From contig JAJDYG010000001.1 in assembly GCA_022822855.1 (NCBI GenBank), positions 1-63,294 of the forward strand: a stretch of 63,294 bases of DNA, read 5' to 3'. Shown piece after piece: positions 17,153 through 26,895 of the stretch. The notes beneath the pieces are model-generated. The model did no database searches. It saw only the letters and a program-made list of their open reading frames with translations, and was not told where the DNA came from. Position numbers and translations under genes: made by a program. The DNA is from Dehalococcoidia bacterium (GTDB taxonomy: Bacteria > Chloroflexota > Dehalococcoidia > Bin125). Each line of letters opens with the position of its first letter. Position 1 is the stretch's first letter.

Positions 17153-17412
17153 CCGCCACTGATCTGCGGGACGATCGCGATCTCGGCGTCCTCCGGTACC
17201 TTGGTGATGAGACCGGTCGAGACCACATCTCCGTTGACCGCCAACGAGATACCTCGGCCGATCCGGCTTCCATCGACCAGACGCTCGGCCAACTCGGGGT
17301 AGCGCGGGGCGAGGTCTCGGATGACGGCGCGGATGTTGTGACCTTCAGCCGTCAGGACCGACTCACCATTGGTGAGGGTCCTGAGCGGCTGAGGGATGAG
17401 GACGGTGACCAT
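17149..17412 (-). CDS. MoaD/ThiS-family sulfur carrier protein
   Basis: An 87-aa ubiquitin-fold protein ending in Gly-Gly, the feature that is activated and thiocarboxylated in MoaD/ThiS proteins. Other matches: ITKVPEDAEIAIVPQISGG at the C-terminus and LRTLTNGESVL near the N-terminus. It is 35 bp downstream of the molybdenum hydroxylase large subunit, on the same strand, so a role in molybdopterin synthesis for that enzyme is likely. No MoaE or adenylating partner is in the window. Confidence 0.75.
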   Translation of the reverse strand: MVTVLIPQPLRTLTNGESVLTAEGHNIRAVIRDLAPRYPELAERLVDGSRIGRGISLAVNGDVVSTGLITKVPEDAEIAIVPQISGG

Positions 17413-17447
17413 TCCGCCGTCCTTGACGCCGTCTGACGGCTGGAGGC

Positions 17448-19751
17448 CTATTCGTCGTCGAGCACCGTTGCGTCGAGGATGGCGCGCGGCGACATCGGCA
17501 GCTCGGACATATGCACGCCGATCGCGTTGGCGATCGCAGCCCGAACGGCCGGGGCCGGCGGGATGATCGGCACCTCGCCGACGCCGCGGACGCCGTAAGG
17601 ATGTCCGGGATTCGGGACCTCGACGATGTTCGTCTCGATCATGGGCAGATCGAGCGCGGTCGGCATGCGGTAGTCGAGCAGGCTGGCGTTCTTCAGGTCG
17701 CCCGATTCGTCGTAGTAGTACTCCTCGTTCAGCGCCATGCCCACGCCCTGGGCCACGCCGCCCTGCATCTGTCCTTCGACGTAAGCCGGGTGGATCGCGG
17801 TGCCGGCGTCCTGGACGGCGGTGTAGCGAAGAATGTCGACCTTACCAGTGTCAGGGTCGACCTCCACATCGACGATGTGAGTGGCGAAGGCGGGGCCGCT
17901 GGAGGTCTTGTTCACGTCGGCGCGGCCAACGATGTGACCGCCGGAGGTGACCAGTTGCCCGGCGAGCTCCTTGAAGGTGAACTGCTGGTCGTTACCGTCT
18001 TCGTCCTGGGGTCCACGAATGATCGCGTCGTCCCCGTAGCTGACGTCGGCCGCGTCGCACTCCCAGATCTGCGCGGCCCGCTCTTCCATCTGTCGACGGA
18101 TATCCATCGCGGTCTCGTACGCTGCCCAACCACCGGCGAAGGTGGTCCGGCTGCCGCCGGTGACCTGCGTGTACCCGACCGAATTGGTGTCGACGACGTG
18201 AGGGCGAACGTCCTCGGCAGAAATGCCGAGCGTCTCGGCGAGCTGCATGGCGAGCGAGGCACGGGTACCGCCGATGTCGGTTGAACCAAGCACCAGGGGA
18301 ACCGTGCCGTCGCCGTTGACCTGCGCGTAGGCGGATGATTCGAAGCCGATATTGAACCAGAAGCCCTGGGCGATGCCGCGGCCACGGTTCGGACCTTCAA
18401 GCTCCGACTGCCAGTGCGGCGACTCCTGCGCCGCCTGCAGGCACTCGACGTTGCCAATCACGCCGTAGGTGAAACCGTCGGCGCGCTGCGCGCCCTCTTC
18501 ACAGGCGTTCTTGAGGCGCATCTCCAGCGGGTCGAGTCCAAGCTCTTCGGCGAGTTCATTCAGCACCGACTCGGTCGCGAACTCGGACTGCGGCGCGCCG
18601 GGCGCGCGATAGGCAGCGGTCTTCGGCTTGTTGACGACGACGTCGTAACCGTCGATCCGCTGATTGGGGATGTCATACGGGGCCAGCGCGCACATCGCGC
18701 CAGCGCCGACCGGCGAGCCGGGGTATGCGCCCGCCTCGAAGGCCAGATGCACGTCGGCGGCCGTGATCGTGCCGTCGCGCTTGGCGCCCATGCGCACGCG
18801 CATGTAGGTACCGGAGGTCGGGCCGGTCGCCAGCAGGACTTCCTCGCGGTTCATGGTCAGCTTGACCGGTCGGCCGGTCTTCTGCGAGAGCAGGGCGGCC
18901 AACGGCTCCAGGTAGACGGGAATCTTGCCGCCGAAGCCGCCGCCGATCTCCATCGGCGTGACCTTGACCTGTGAGGGCGAGAGCTGCAGCAATGGCGCAA
19001 CCGAATCGCGGACGACGAATGCACCCTGGGTCGAGGTCCAGATGTCAAGCGTGCCGTCGGCACGGTAGTAGGCGGAGCCGTTATGCGGCTCGATGTAGCC
19101 CTGGTGAGCCATCGAGGTCTCGAACTCACGCTCGATCACCACATCGGCGTCGGCGAAGCCGGTATCGAGATCGCCCTTGGTGAACTGCAGGTGCGACGCC
19201 GTATTGCTCGGGTTGTCGCTCTTGGAGCCGTCCATCTCGCCGGTGTGCAGGCTCTCGTGGAGCAGCGGCGAGCCGTCGACCATGGCGTCGCGGACGTCCA
19301 GCACCGGAGTCAGAACCTCGTACTCCACCTCGATCAGCTCGATGGCGTCCTCGGCGATGTGGTGGTCGGTGGCAGCGACGGCGGCGACGGCGTGTCCCTT
19401 GTAGAGGACCTTGTCCGAGGCGATGACGTTGTCCAGCACCCAGTTGAGCTGGGCGGTGCCCTCGCCGGTGTCGATCACCTCATCGCTGGCCCGGGGGAAG
19501 TCGGCGTTGGTGATCACGGCGAGCACGCCGTCGAGCGCCTCGGCCTTGGAGGTGTCGATGCTGACGATTCGCGCATGCGCGTGGGGGCTGCGCAGGACCC
19601 GGCCGGCGAGCATGCCGGGCAGGTTCAGATCCGCGCCGTACTGCGCCGCGCCGGTGACCTTGTCCACACCGTCGTGTCGGATCGGACGCGTGCCGATGAC
19701 GTTGTACTTCTCGGTCTCTGCTGACTGTGGTTTCGACTGAGCCGTGACCAT
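17448..19751 (-). CDS. Molybdenum hydroxylase large subunit (xanthine dehydrogenase family)
   Basis: A 767-aa molybdopterin-binding subunit. Visible signatures: GTRPIRHDGVDKVTGAAQYGAD at the N-terminus, EIGGGFGGKIPVYLEPLAALL, the substrate-loop motif AYRAPGAPQSEFATE, and the C-terminal GVGEVPIIPPAPAVRAAIANA carrying the catalytic Glu. The loop is not the AYxCSFR of form I CO dehydrogenase, so the substrate is more likely an aldehyde, N-heterocycle or aromatic. AGAGGA precedes the ATG. It is the third gene in the M-S-L order. Confidence 0.9.
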   Translation of the reverse strand: MVTAQSKPQSAETEKYNVIGTRPIRHDGVDKVTGAAQYGADLNLPGMLAGRVLRSPHAHARIVSIDTSKAEALDGVLAVITNADFPRASDEVIDTGEGTAQLNWVLDNVIASDKVLYKGHAVAAVAATDHHIAEDAIELIEVEYEVLTPVLDVRDAMVDGSPLLHESLHTGEMDGSKSDNPSNTASHLQFTKGDLDTGFADADVVIEREFETSMAHQGYIEPHNGSAYYRADGTLDIWTSTQGAFVVRDSVAPLLQLSPSQVKVTPMEIGGGFGGKIPVYLEPLAALLSQKTGRPVKLTMNREEVLLATGPTSGTYMRVRMGAKRDGTITAADVHLAFEAGAYPGSPVGAGAMCALAPYDIPNQRIDGYDVVVNKPKTAAYRAPGAPQSEFATESVLNELAEELGLDPLEMRLKNACEEGAQRADGFTYGVIGNVECLQAAQESPHWQSELEGPNRGRGIAQGFWFNIGFESSAYAQVNGDGTVPLVLGSTDIGGTRASLAMQLAETLGISAEDVRPHVVDTNSVGYTQVTGGSRTTFAGGWAAYETAMDIRRQMEERAAQIWECDAADVSYGDDAIIRGPQDEDGNDQQFTFKELAGQLVTSGGHIVGRADVNKTSSGPAFATHIVDVEVDPDTGKVDILRYTAVQDAGTAIHPAYVEGQMQGGVAQGVGMALNEEYYYDESGDLKNASLLDYRMPTALDLPMIETNIVEVPNPGHPYGVRGVGEVPIIPPAPAVRAAIANAIGVHMSELPMSPRAILDATVLDDE

Positions 19752-19787
19752 GGGAAGAATCCTCTCGTGTGCGGGTGGATGTGGTGT

Positions 19788-20267
19788 TTAGACGACGCTC
19801 TGCCCTGCGGCCTGCTGGACAGCCTTGATGATCTTGTCGTAGCCCGTGCAGCGGCAGAGATTGCCTGCCAGCCAGTAACGAATCTCGTGCTCGGACGGAT
19901 CAGGGTTCTGCTCAAGCAGCGCCTCGGCCGCGACCAGGAATCCCGGTGTGCAGATGCCGCACTGCAGCGCGGCCTGCTCGAGGAAGGCATTCTGCAGCGG
20001 AGAGAGCTGGTCGCCGGAGGCGAGCCCTTCGACGGTGCGAATTTCAGAGCCTTCGCACTCGGCGGCCATGACCAGACAGCTATTGACAATCCGGCCATCC
20101 ATGTTGACGCAGCAGGCGCCGCAGTTGCCGTTGTTGCAGCCCTCTTTGGCACCGGTCAGGCCGATCCGGTCGCGCAGCGCTTCGAGCAGCGAATCGCGCT
20201 CGTTGGCGAGGAAGACTTGCTGTTCCCCGTTGATCGTGCAGTTGACGACGATGTGTTCACTTGCCAT
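19788..20267 (-). CDS. Molybdenum hydroxylase [2Fe-2S] subunit
   Basis: A 159-aa protein from ATG 20267 (GGAG upstream; a TTG at 20291 would add 8 residues). The N-terminal plant-type ferredoxin cluster uses GCNNGNCGACCV with a later Cys in NSCLVMA. The C-terminal helical domain carries the second cluster motifs CGICTPGF and CRCTGY. It passes electrons from the molybdenum site to the FAD subunit. It lies 36 bp upstream of the large subunit and 67 bp downstream of the FAD subunit. Confidence 0.92.
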   Translation of the reverse strand: MASEHIVVNCTINGEQQVFLANERDSLLEALRDRIGLTGAKEGCNNGNCGACCVNMDGRIVNSCLVMAAECEGSEIRTVEGLASGDQLSPLQNAFLEQAALQCGICTPGFLVAAEALLEQNPDPSEHEIRYWLAGNLCRCTGYDKIIKAVQQAAGQSVV

Positions 20268-20334
20268 GGCAGAGATGTCTCCGTAACTCAATCAACTCTG
20301 GTCGTTCAGGCGGCGCGCTCAGCGGCCTGCTCGG

Positions 20335-21201
20335 TTACGCAGCCCGCTCGGCTGCTTGGCGGATCGTACGCTCGGTGAGCACACCCGCGAGGTGAACCCG
20401 CTGGCGGATACTGCCTCGCATATCGGTGATCGGGATGGCGGCAGCGCTGGAAGCGGCTGCCGCAGCGGCAATCGTTTCCTCGCTCAGCGGCTGTCCCACG
20501 ATCGCGTCGGCAGCTTCCGAGACGAGCAGCGGCGTCGGAGCGACCGCGCCGACCGAGACACGCGCCCAGGTCACATTGCCGTCGCCATCAAGGCGCAGCT
20601 GCGTGGCCGCGTTGGTCACGGCGATATCCATCTCGTTGCGCGGGATGAAGCGAAGGAACCGAGCGCCCGAGCCCTCGGCGGGAGCGGGGAAGTGCAGCGA
20701 AACGGCGAACTCGCCGCTCTCCAGGACGTTGCGGCCCGGAGCGGTACAGAAGTCCTCGACGGCGACCGTCCGCCGGCCGTTCGGCCCGGCGATCTCGACC
20801 TGCGCCTCGAGCACAATCAGCGACGGAATTCCGTCTGCCGCCGGCGAGGAGTTGCACAGGTTCCCGCCGAGCGAAGCTCGGCCCTGAATCGCGGTCCCAC
20901 CGATCAGCGAAGTCGAATCGACGAGGATCGGGAAGTTCGCAGCGATCGTTTCGTCGCCGTAGATCTGGTAGCACGGCGTCGCCGCGCCGATCGTCAGACT
21001 GCCGTCGTCGCCGTGCGAGATGCCGACCACTTCAGGAATGTGCTTGATATCAACGAACAGGTCGATGTCGCGAGTCCGCTCGCGAGCCTGGACGATGACG
21101 TCGGTGCCACCGGCCAACGGCCGTGCGCCGTCGCCTCCGTCTTGCAGCAGGCTGACCGCCTCTTCCACGCTTCCGGCGCGGGCATATTTCACCGCTTGCA
21201 C
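20335..21201 (-). CDS. Molybdenum hydroxylase FAD-binding subunit
   Basis: A 288-aa protein from GTG 21201, with a strong GAGGAGG 9 nt upstream. FAD-binding motifs AGGTDVIVQ and TAIQGRASLGGNLCNSSPAAD are intact, and the C-terminal CO_deh_flav_C-type region (MDIAVTNAATQLRL; VSVGAVAPTPLL) is present. It is the first gene of the hydroxylase operon. Its upstream gap to NhaA (~145 bp) is the likely promoter region. Confidence 0.9.
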   Translation of the reverse strand: MQAVKYARAGSVEEAVSLLQDGGDGARPLAGGTDVIVQARERTRDIDLFVDIKHIPEVVGISHGDDGSLTIGAATPCYQIYGDETIAANFPILVDSTSLIGGTAIQGRASLGGNLCNSSPAADGIPSLIVLEAQVEIAGPNGRRTVAVEDFCTAPGRNVLESGEFAVSLHFPAPAEGSGARFLRFIPRNEMDIAVTNAATQLRLDGDGNVTWARVSVGAVAPTPLLVSEAADAIVGQPLSEETIAAAAAASSAAAIPITDMRGSIRQRVHLAGVLTERTIRQAAERAA

Positions 21202-21346
21202 GTAGTCCGCCTCCTCAAATCAGCGCCTCGCGGCGCTCCCTGACAGATCGTTCGAATGCCGCCGGCCCGCGTCGGGGACGACAAGTCCCACAGGGCGGCT
21301 AGCCGCAAAAAGTGTAACGCACACCGAATTCAGCAGGGGGGACATC

Positions 21347-22699
21347 TCAGAAGCGGGGCCTCACCGCTCGCAAGACGGCGAAGCCGAGCACAGCAGCCAC
21401 GATCGAAGCGGCAAAGATGCCGATCTTCGCGCCCTCGAGCAGGTCAGGCTCGTCGGCTGGGAAGCTGAGGTTGGCGATGAAGATCGCGACGGTGAATCCG
21501 ATTCCGGCCAACAGCGCCGCGCCACTGAGATGGGACCAGCGCAACTGCGGTGGCTTGAACGCGATGCCCAGGCGAACCGCCAGGGCGGAGACCGCCACGA
21601 TGCCGACAAACTTGCCCAGCAACAGGCCGAGGAAGATACCCCAAGCGATGTTGGAGCCGAGCGCAGCGTCGATGCTGTCGCCCGTGATGTGAATGCCGGC
21701 GTTGGCCAGTGCAAAGATCGGCACGACGATGAACGCCGAGATCGGCGCCATCTCCTCTTCCAACCGCTCCAGCGGACTCACGCCCTCGCGAGCAACGTGC
21801 TCGACATTTCGCAGCGCCTCGTGCGAATCGTGCTCGCGGACAGCCGGGTCGGGATCCTCCTGGACGTAGCGCAGGCGTTGGAGGAGGTAATCGATCCGCC
21901 GTGTGATGCCCTGGTCGTCGTAGAGCGCGTCGGCCGGCACGATCAGGCCGAGGATGACGCCGGCCAACGTCGCGTGGACGCCGGCTTCCCAGAGCGTGAG
22001 CCAGAGGAATACGCCGCCGATCGCGTGAATGCCGAAGTGCCGGAATCCGAATTGCTTGAGCAGCAGCAGGAACGCTACGGCGCCGACCATCCCCGCGATC
22101 CATTCCAGCTGGATCGACTCCGAGTAGAAGATCGCGATGATCAGGATGCCGCCGACATCATCGGCGACGGCAAGTGTGAGCAGGAACACCTTGAGCTGCA
22201 CCGGCACGCCTTTGCCGACCAGGGCCAGCACGCCCAGGGCGAACGCGATATCCGTCGCCACCGGGATGCCCCAGCCGGAGCTGCCCTCGCCACCCGCGTT
22301 GAGTGCGGCGTACACCGCCGCCGGGACCAGCATGCCGCCCAACGCGGCGAAAATCGGCAAGGCGGCCTGCCGCGGATCACGAAGCTCGCCATGGGTGACC
22401 TCGCGCTTGATCTCGGCCCCGACGACCAGAAAGAAGACAACCATGAGCACGTCGTTGACGACATGCTGCAGCGACTGATCGAAGGACCAGATGGCGAGGT
22501 CGAGCTTGATGTGCGCGTGCCAGAACGAATCGTAGGAGCCAATGTCGACGTTCGCCCAGATCAGTGCGATCGCGGCCGCAATGACCAGGACGATCCCGCC
22601 GGCCGCCTCGACCTCCATGAAGCGCAGCGTCGTCTGCACGACGATCCGGCGGAACGGGTCGTTGCCCTCGCGCCAGCGCGGTCGGAAGAGATCAGCCAT
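21347..22699 (-). CDS. nhaA: Na+/H+ antiporter NhaA
   Basis: A 450-aa membrane protein. NhaA signatures: FMEVEAAGGIVLVIAAAIALIWAN, FFLVVGAEIKREVTHGEL, GIPVATDIAFALGVL, and the paired acidic residues in LAVADDVGGILIIA (about 183-184) that carry Na+/H+. A ~50-residue charged insertion (RYVQEDPDPAVREHDSHEALRN) lies in a central loop. It exchanges cytoplasmic Na+ for H+ and supports salt and alkali tolerance, consistent with a marine or host-associated habitat. It is 71 bp downstream of metH, same strand. Confidence 0.93.
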   Translation of the reverse strand: MADLFRPRWREGNDPFRRIVVQTTLRFMEVEAAGGIVLVIAAAIALIWANVDIGSYDSFWHAHIKLDLAIWSFDQSLQHVVNDVLMVVFFLVVGAEIKREVTHGELRDPRQAALPIFAALGGMLVPAAVYAALNAGGEGSSGWGIPVATDIAFALGVLALVGKGVPVQLKVFLLTLAVADDVGGILIIAIFYSESIQLEWIAGMVGAVAFLLLLKQFGFRHFGIHAIGGVFLWLTLWEAGVHATLAGVILGLIVPADALYDDQGITRRIDYLLQRLRYVQEDPDPAVREHDSHEALRNVEHVAREGVSPLERLEEEMAPISAFIVVPIFALANAGIHITGDSIDAALGSNIAWGIFLGLLLGKFVGIVAVSALAVRLGIAFKPPQLRWSHLSGAALLAGIGFTVAIFIANLSFPADEPDLLEGAKIGIFAASIVAAVLGFAVLRAVRPRF

Positions 22700-22770
22700 G
22701 CGCCTTCGTCTTCACCCTTGATGCACCCTCAACCGAACGCAGCCTACCGCGATCAACACCTAGGTACCGA

Positions 22771-25700
22771 TCAGATGCTGAAGTAGCGGGCTTCGGGATG
22801 ATGCACGATCAGCGCCGAAGTCGACTGTTCGGGATGCATCTGGAACTCGTCGCTCAGGGTGACGCCAATGCGCTCCGGCTGCAGCAATCGCCAGAGCAGC
22901 GCCTGATCCTCCAGATTGGGGCAGGCCGGATAGCCGAAGGAATAGCGGGCTCCCTGGTAGCTGGTTTTGATCAGATCCTCGGGCGTTGCGCCGTCCGCGC
23001 TGTCGATCCTCAGCTCCTGCCGGATCCGGCGGTGCCAGTACTCGGCCAGCGCCTCGGCGATCTCGACGCCGAACCCGTGCCAGTAGAGGTAATCCTGATA
23101 GCGGTTCGCCTCGTACAGCTCCTGCGCGTATTCGTCGACCCGCGATCCCATCGTGACCACATGGAAGCCGATCACGTCCATCTCACCCGAATCTGTAGAG
23201 CGGAAGTAGTCGGCCAGGCAGCGTCCTTGTTTGCCCTGTTGCCGGGGAAACGCGAATCGAACCGCTTCCCTGCCGGAGCCGTCCGGTTCATAGACAATCA
23301 AGTCTTCTCCCTGAGACTGCGCCGGGAAGTAGCCGTAGACGACAGCGGGCTCAAGGATCCCGTCGCGCAACGCTTCCTGCTGAATCTGCGAGAGCGCCAG
23401 TTCCGCCCGAGCCGCCGTCTCCGCGTCGCGGCCCTTGAATCCCCACTGTCCGCGCAAGAGTGCGGTGCGGTTGATGTAGGGAAAGACGTCGGTCAAGGGC
23501 AGACCGCGGATCACCCGAGTCCCGAGGAACGGGGCCTCAGGAACTGAAGCCGCCGGGGCGAGCGTCGAGCGCATGGCGGTCGCCGTCGCTGTCGAAGAGG
23601 CGGCTGCAGGTGCGAGCATCGGCTCCACGGGCGCGCGATCCAGACCGATTCCGTCGCTCAGCGCGTTCATGATCCTCAGGCCATCGAACGCATCCTGGCC
23701 GTAGAACACGTCGCCGTGGAAGGTGTTGCGGAGGTCCCACTCGACGTACTTGCGGGTCAGCGCGGCTCCGCCGAGCAGCACGGGCCAGCGATCCGCCAGT
23801 TCGCGCCGGTTGAGCTCTTCCAGGTCTTCTTTCATCACCAGCGTCGACTTGACCAGCAGGCCGGACAGCCCGATCGCGTCGGCATTGTGCTCCAACGCCG
23901 CTTCGATCACGTTGCCGATCGGCTGCTTGATGCCCAGGTTGATCGTCGTGAAGCCGTTGTTGGAGAGGATGATCTCGACCAGGTTCTTGCCGATGTCATG
24001 CACGTCGCCGCGTACGGTGGCCAAGACGATCGAGCCCTTGCTGGCCGCTTCCAGCTTGTCCATGTGCGGCTCCAGATGAGCCACGGCCTTCTTCATCGTC
24101 TCGGCCGACTGCAGGACGAAGGGAAGCTGCATGTCGCCCGCGCCGAACAGATCGCCGACCTCCTGCATCGCGGGCAGCAACAGCTCATTGATGATCGGGA
24201 TCGCCTCGCGCTTGACGAGCGCGTCGTCGAGGTCGCGTTCCAGACCTTCCCGTTGACCGTCCACGATCCGCCGGTGCAGCCGGTCTTCGAGGGGCAGATC
24301 GTCGAGACTCTCTCGCTGCTGCGTCGCCGCCTCTTGGTCCTCGAACAGCGCCATGAACGCGGGCAATGGGTCGATCGGGCCGTCTGGTCCCTCGAGCCAC
24401 TCGTTGAAGATGAGGCGTCGAGCGGCCGTGAGCTGTTCGTCGGGAATCCGATTGATCGGCAGGATCTGCGCAGCATGGACGATCGCGGCCTTGAGCCCGC
24501 GATCCACCGCGTCGTGCAGGAAGACGGAGTTCAACACCTGTCGAGCGGCCGGGTTGAGACCGAACGAGATATTGGAGATGCCGAGAATCGTCTGCGCGCG
24601 AGGGAACTCGTTGCTGATCGCCTCGACCGCATCCAGCGTTTCCAGCCCATCGCGCCGCAAGTCCTCCTGACCGGTGCTGACCGGCAGCGTGAGGGCGTCA
24701 AAAAAGAGATCCTCCGGTGCGAGGCCGTAGTCTTCCGTCGCGATCCGGTAGAGGCGGCGGGCGATCTCCAGCTTACGTTCGCAGGTTCGCGCCTGGCCTT
24801 CTTCGTCAATCACCAGCGCGACCACGCCGGCGCCGAAGCGGATCGCAGCGGACAGTGTCTGATCGAGCCGCTTGCCGCCGTCCTCTAGGTTGATCGAATT
24901 GACGATCGCCTTGCCGCCGAGTTGCTTCAGACCCGCCTCGAGCACCGCCGGCTCGGTCGAGTCGAGCATCAGCGGCAGCGTCGACAGGCCGCGCGCGCGC
25001 GAAACCAGCTCCGCCATGTCCGGCGTGCCGTCGCGGCCGACGAAGTCAACGCAGACATCGGCAATGTGCGCGCCTTCGGAAGCCTGGTCGCGAACGACAT
25101 TGGCCATCTGCTCCCATTCCTCGTTCTGCAGCATTCGCTTGAAGCGGCGCGAGCCATTGGCGTTGGCTCGTTCGCCCACGATCAGGAACGAGGCGTCCTG
25201 TCGATAGGGAGTCGAGACGAACAACGAGGCAGCCGCAGGTTCCGCCTGCGGAGATCGCGTGATCGGCTGCAGCCCGTCCATCGCTTCGCGCATCGCTCGG
25301 ACGTGTTCGGGCGTGGTCCCGCAGCATCCGCCGACGATCCCGACGCCGTACTCGTTGACGAATGTCCGGTGTGCGTCGGCCAGTTCCGAGGGCTGCAAAT
25401 CGTAGATCATCTGCCCGTCCTCGGTTCTGGGCAGTCCGGCATTGGGAGAGCAGAGCAGGGTCGTGGCGGCGCTACCGGCGAGGTAGCGCAGCGGCTCATG
25501 CATGAGATCCGGGCCGGTTGCGCAGTTGAGACCGATGCCATCCAGACCAAGCGGCGACAGTGCAGTGAACGCCGCGCTGATTTCGCTCCCGACCAGCATC
25601 TGGCCGGTCGTCTCGATCGTCACGGTCGCGAACAGCGGCGTTTCGCTCTTGAACTCGGCCAGAGCGTCCTTGCAGGCCAGGATCGCCGCCTTGCCCTGCA

Positions 25701-26193
25701 ACAGGTCGTACACCGTCTCGACCAGCAGCGCGTCGACGCCTCCGTCCAGCAGGCCGCGAGCCTGTTCGAGGTAGGCGGCATGCAGCTCATCGAAATCGAC
25801 ATGGCCCAGGGACGGGAGCTTTGTCCCAGGACCCAGTGAGCCAATCGCGAATCTGGGCCACTGCGGCGTCGAATACGCGTCGGCCACGCGGCGCGCGATC
25901 TCAGCCGATGCTCGATTGATTTCGCGAGTCCGCTGGGACAGGTCGTATTCGCCCAGCGTGATCGAAGAACCGCCGAACGTGTTGGTCAGAACCGCATCGG
26001 CGCCGGCATCGAGGTAGGACTCATGCAGCGACCCCACCGCATCGGGCCGCGAGACGTTCAGGATTTCGTTGCAGCCTTCGAGTCCGTCAAAGTCCGACAA
26101 CGACAGATCCAGCAGTTGCAGACCGGTACCCGTCGCGCCATCGAGCACGATGACACGCTCCGTGACAGCTGCGCGCAAATCAGGGCGTTGCAT
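22771..26193 (-). CDS. metH: Cobalamin-dependent methionine synthase MetH
   Basis: A 1140-aa protein with all four MetH modules: the homocysteine domain (LDGATGTGLQL; Zn ligands in GGCCGTTPEH), the folate domain (FLIVGERANANGSRRF; DVCVDFVGRDGT), the cobalamin cap and Rossmann domain with axial ligand His732 in DVHDIGKN, and the AdoMet reactivation domain (GYPACPNLEDQ; PEQSTSALIVHHPEARYFSI at the end). It makes methionine from homocysteine and 5-methyl-THF. No cobalamin riboswitch is visible in the 67-bp gap upstream. A low-complexity Ala/Thr linker (around 865-890) precedes the activation domain. Confidence 0.95.
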   Translation of the reverse strand: MQRPDLRAAVTERVIVLDGATGTGLQLLDLSLSDFDGLEGCNEILNVSRPDAVGSLHESYLDAGADAVLTNTFGGSSITLGEYDLSQRTREINRASAEIARRVADAYSTPQWPRFAIGSLGPGTKLPSLGHVDFDELHAAYLEQARGLLDGGVDALLVETVYDLLQGKAAILACKDALAEFKSETPLFATVTIETTGQMLVGSEISAAFTALSPLGLDGIGLNCATGPDLMHEPLRYLAGSAATTLLCSPNAGLPRTEDGQMIYDLQPSELADAHRTFVNEYGVGIVGGCCGTTPEHVRAMREAMDGLQPITRSPQAEPAAASLFVSTPYRQDASFLIVGERANANGSRRFKRMLQNEEWEQMANVVRDQASEGAHIADVCVDFVGRDGTPDMAELVSRARGLSTLPLMLDSTEPAVLEAGLKQLGGKAIVNSINLEDGGKRLDQTLSAAIRFGAGVVALVIDEEGQARTCERKLEIARRLYRIATEDYGLAPEDLFFDALTLPVSTGQEDLRRDGLETLDAVEAISNEFPRAQTILGISNISFGLNPAARQVLNSVFLHDAVDRGLKAAIVHAAQILPINRIPDEQLTAARRLIFNEWLEGPDGPIDPLPAFMALFEDQEAATQQRESLDDLPLEDRLHRRIVDGQREGLERDLDDALVKREAIPIINELLLPAMQEVGDLFGAGDMQLPFVLQSAETMKKAVAHLEPHMDKLEAASKGSIVLATVRGDVHDIGKNLVEIILSNNGFTTINLGIKQPIGNVIEAALEHNADAIGLSGLLVKSTLVMKEDLEELNRRELADRWPVLLGGAALTRKYVEWDLRNTFHGDVFYGQDAFDGLRIMNALSDGIGLDRAPVEPMLAPAAASSTATATAMRSTLAPAASVPEAPFLGTRVIRGLPLTDVFPYINRTALLRGQWGFKGRDAETAARAELALSQIQQEALRDGILEPAVVYGYFPAQSQGEDLIVYEPDGSGREAVRFAFPRQQGKQGRCLADYFRSTDSGEMDVIGFHVVTMGSRVDEYAQELYEANRYQDYLYWHGFGVEIAEALAEYWHRRIRQELRIDSADGATPEDLIKTSYQGARYSFGYPACPNLEDQALLWRLLQPERIGVTLSDEFQMHPEQSTSALIVHHPEARYFSI

Positions 26194-26260
26194 CCGTTGA
26201 TCGTATCCAGCGAGGCGAGGCTCGGCAGTATCGTCGTGACACTTCCGCGACTCGTGAGAG

Positions 26261-26887
26261 CTAACCTCCGAACCGGCGTCTCAGAGCGCCGCCGATTCCG
26301 GCCTTCGAGGCCTCAAGATCAGACTCTAACTGCTGTACCTGCTTTTGCAGCCGTTCGTTCTCGCGGCTGAGCCGGTTTCGTTCCTGGCGGAACTCCTCGT
26401 GCCGCTCGTCGAGCGTCTTGCTCAGCTCCGACGCCCTGTTCTCGGCCTCCGCCTGGGCTGCCGAGGCGGCCGCCAGGGACGACGAGGCTTCCTTCGCAGC
26501 CTGCTCGTAGAAGGTCGATTTCTCGGTCAGGGCATGGTGTTCGGTACGCAGCCGATCGCGCTCCTGCTCAGCCGATTCGGCTCGCGCCCGTAGTTCGGTC
26601 AGCTCCGAAGTCGCCGACTCCGCAGACGCCGTCGCCGCGGCCGCCGCTTGCTTGACCGATGCCAACTCCGTCTTGACATCGCGCAGCTCGTTGCGCAGCG
26701 GCTCGACCTCCTCGCCCGCTGTCGAGAGCCGATCGGCAAGCCGATCCAGGTGGGCTCGCAGATCGCGTGATTGCTTCTCGGCTTTCTTCGCTCGATCTTC
26801 GAGCGTGTCGGCGCGCGCGACGGCGGCCTTGCGCCCCGCCTCGGCACGCTCCGCCCGAGCTCGCTCAACTCGAAGCTGATCGGCCAT
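26261..26887 (-). CDS. Coiled-coil protein of unknown function
   Basis: A 208-aa protein from ATG 26887, starting 8 nt after the isocitrate dehydrogenase stop; the longer frame to 27049 lies inside that gene and is rejected. Nearly the whole length is heptad-rich and charged (ERLQKQVQQLESDLEASKAG; ELRDVKTELASVKQ) with no signal peptide or catalytic motif, ending in a glycine/arginine tail (IGGALRRRFGG). Probably a cytoplasmic scaffold. The linkage to icd is not explained. Confidence 0.7.
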   Translation of the reverse strand: MADQLRVERARAERAEAGRKAAVARADTLEDRAKKAEKQSRDLRAHLDRLADRLSTAGEEVEPLRNELRDVKTELASVKQAAAAATASAESATSELTELRARAESAEQERDRLRTEHHALTEKSTFYEQAAKEASSSLAAASAAQAEAENRASELSKTLDERHEEFRQERNRLSRENERLQKQVQQLESDLEASKAGIGGALRRRFGG

Positions 26888-26895
26888 GGGTCGAC

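Noticed and set aside
17448..21201. Aerobic carbon monoxide dehydrogenase (coxMSL)
   Set aside because: Gene order matches, but the large-subunit loop reads AYRAPGAP rather than the AYxCSFR of form I CO dehydrogenase, so only a general molybdenum hydroxylase is called.
22771..26260. Cobalamin riboswitch upstream of metH
   Set aside because: The 67-bp gap before metH is too short and lacks a B12-box-like sequence.
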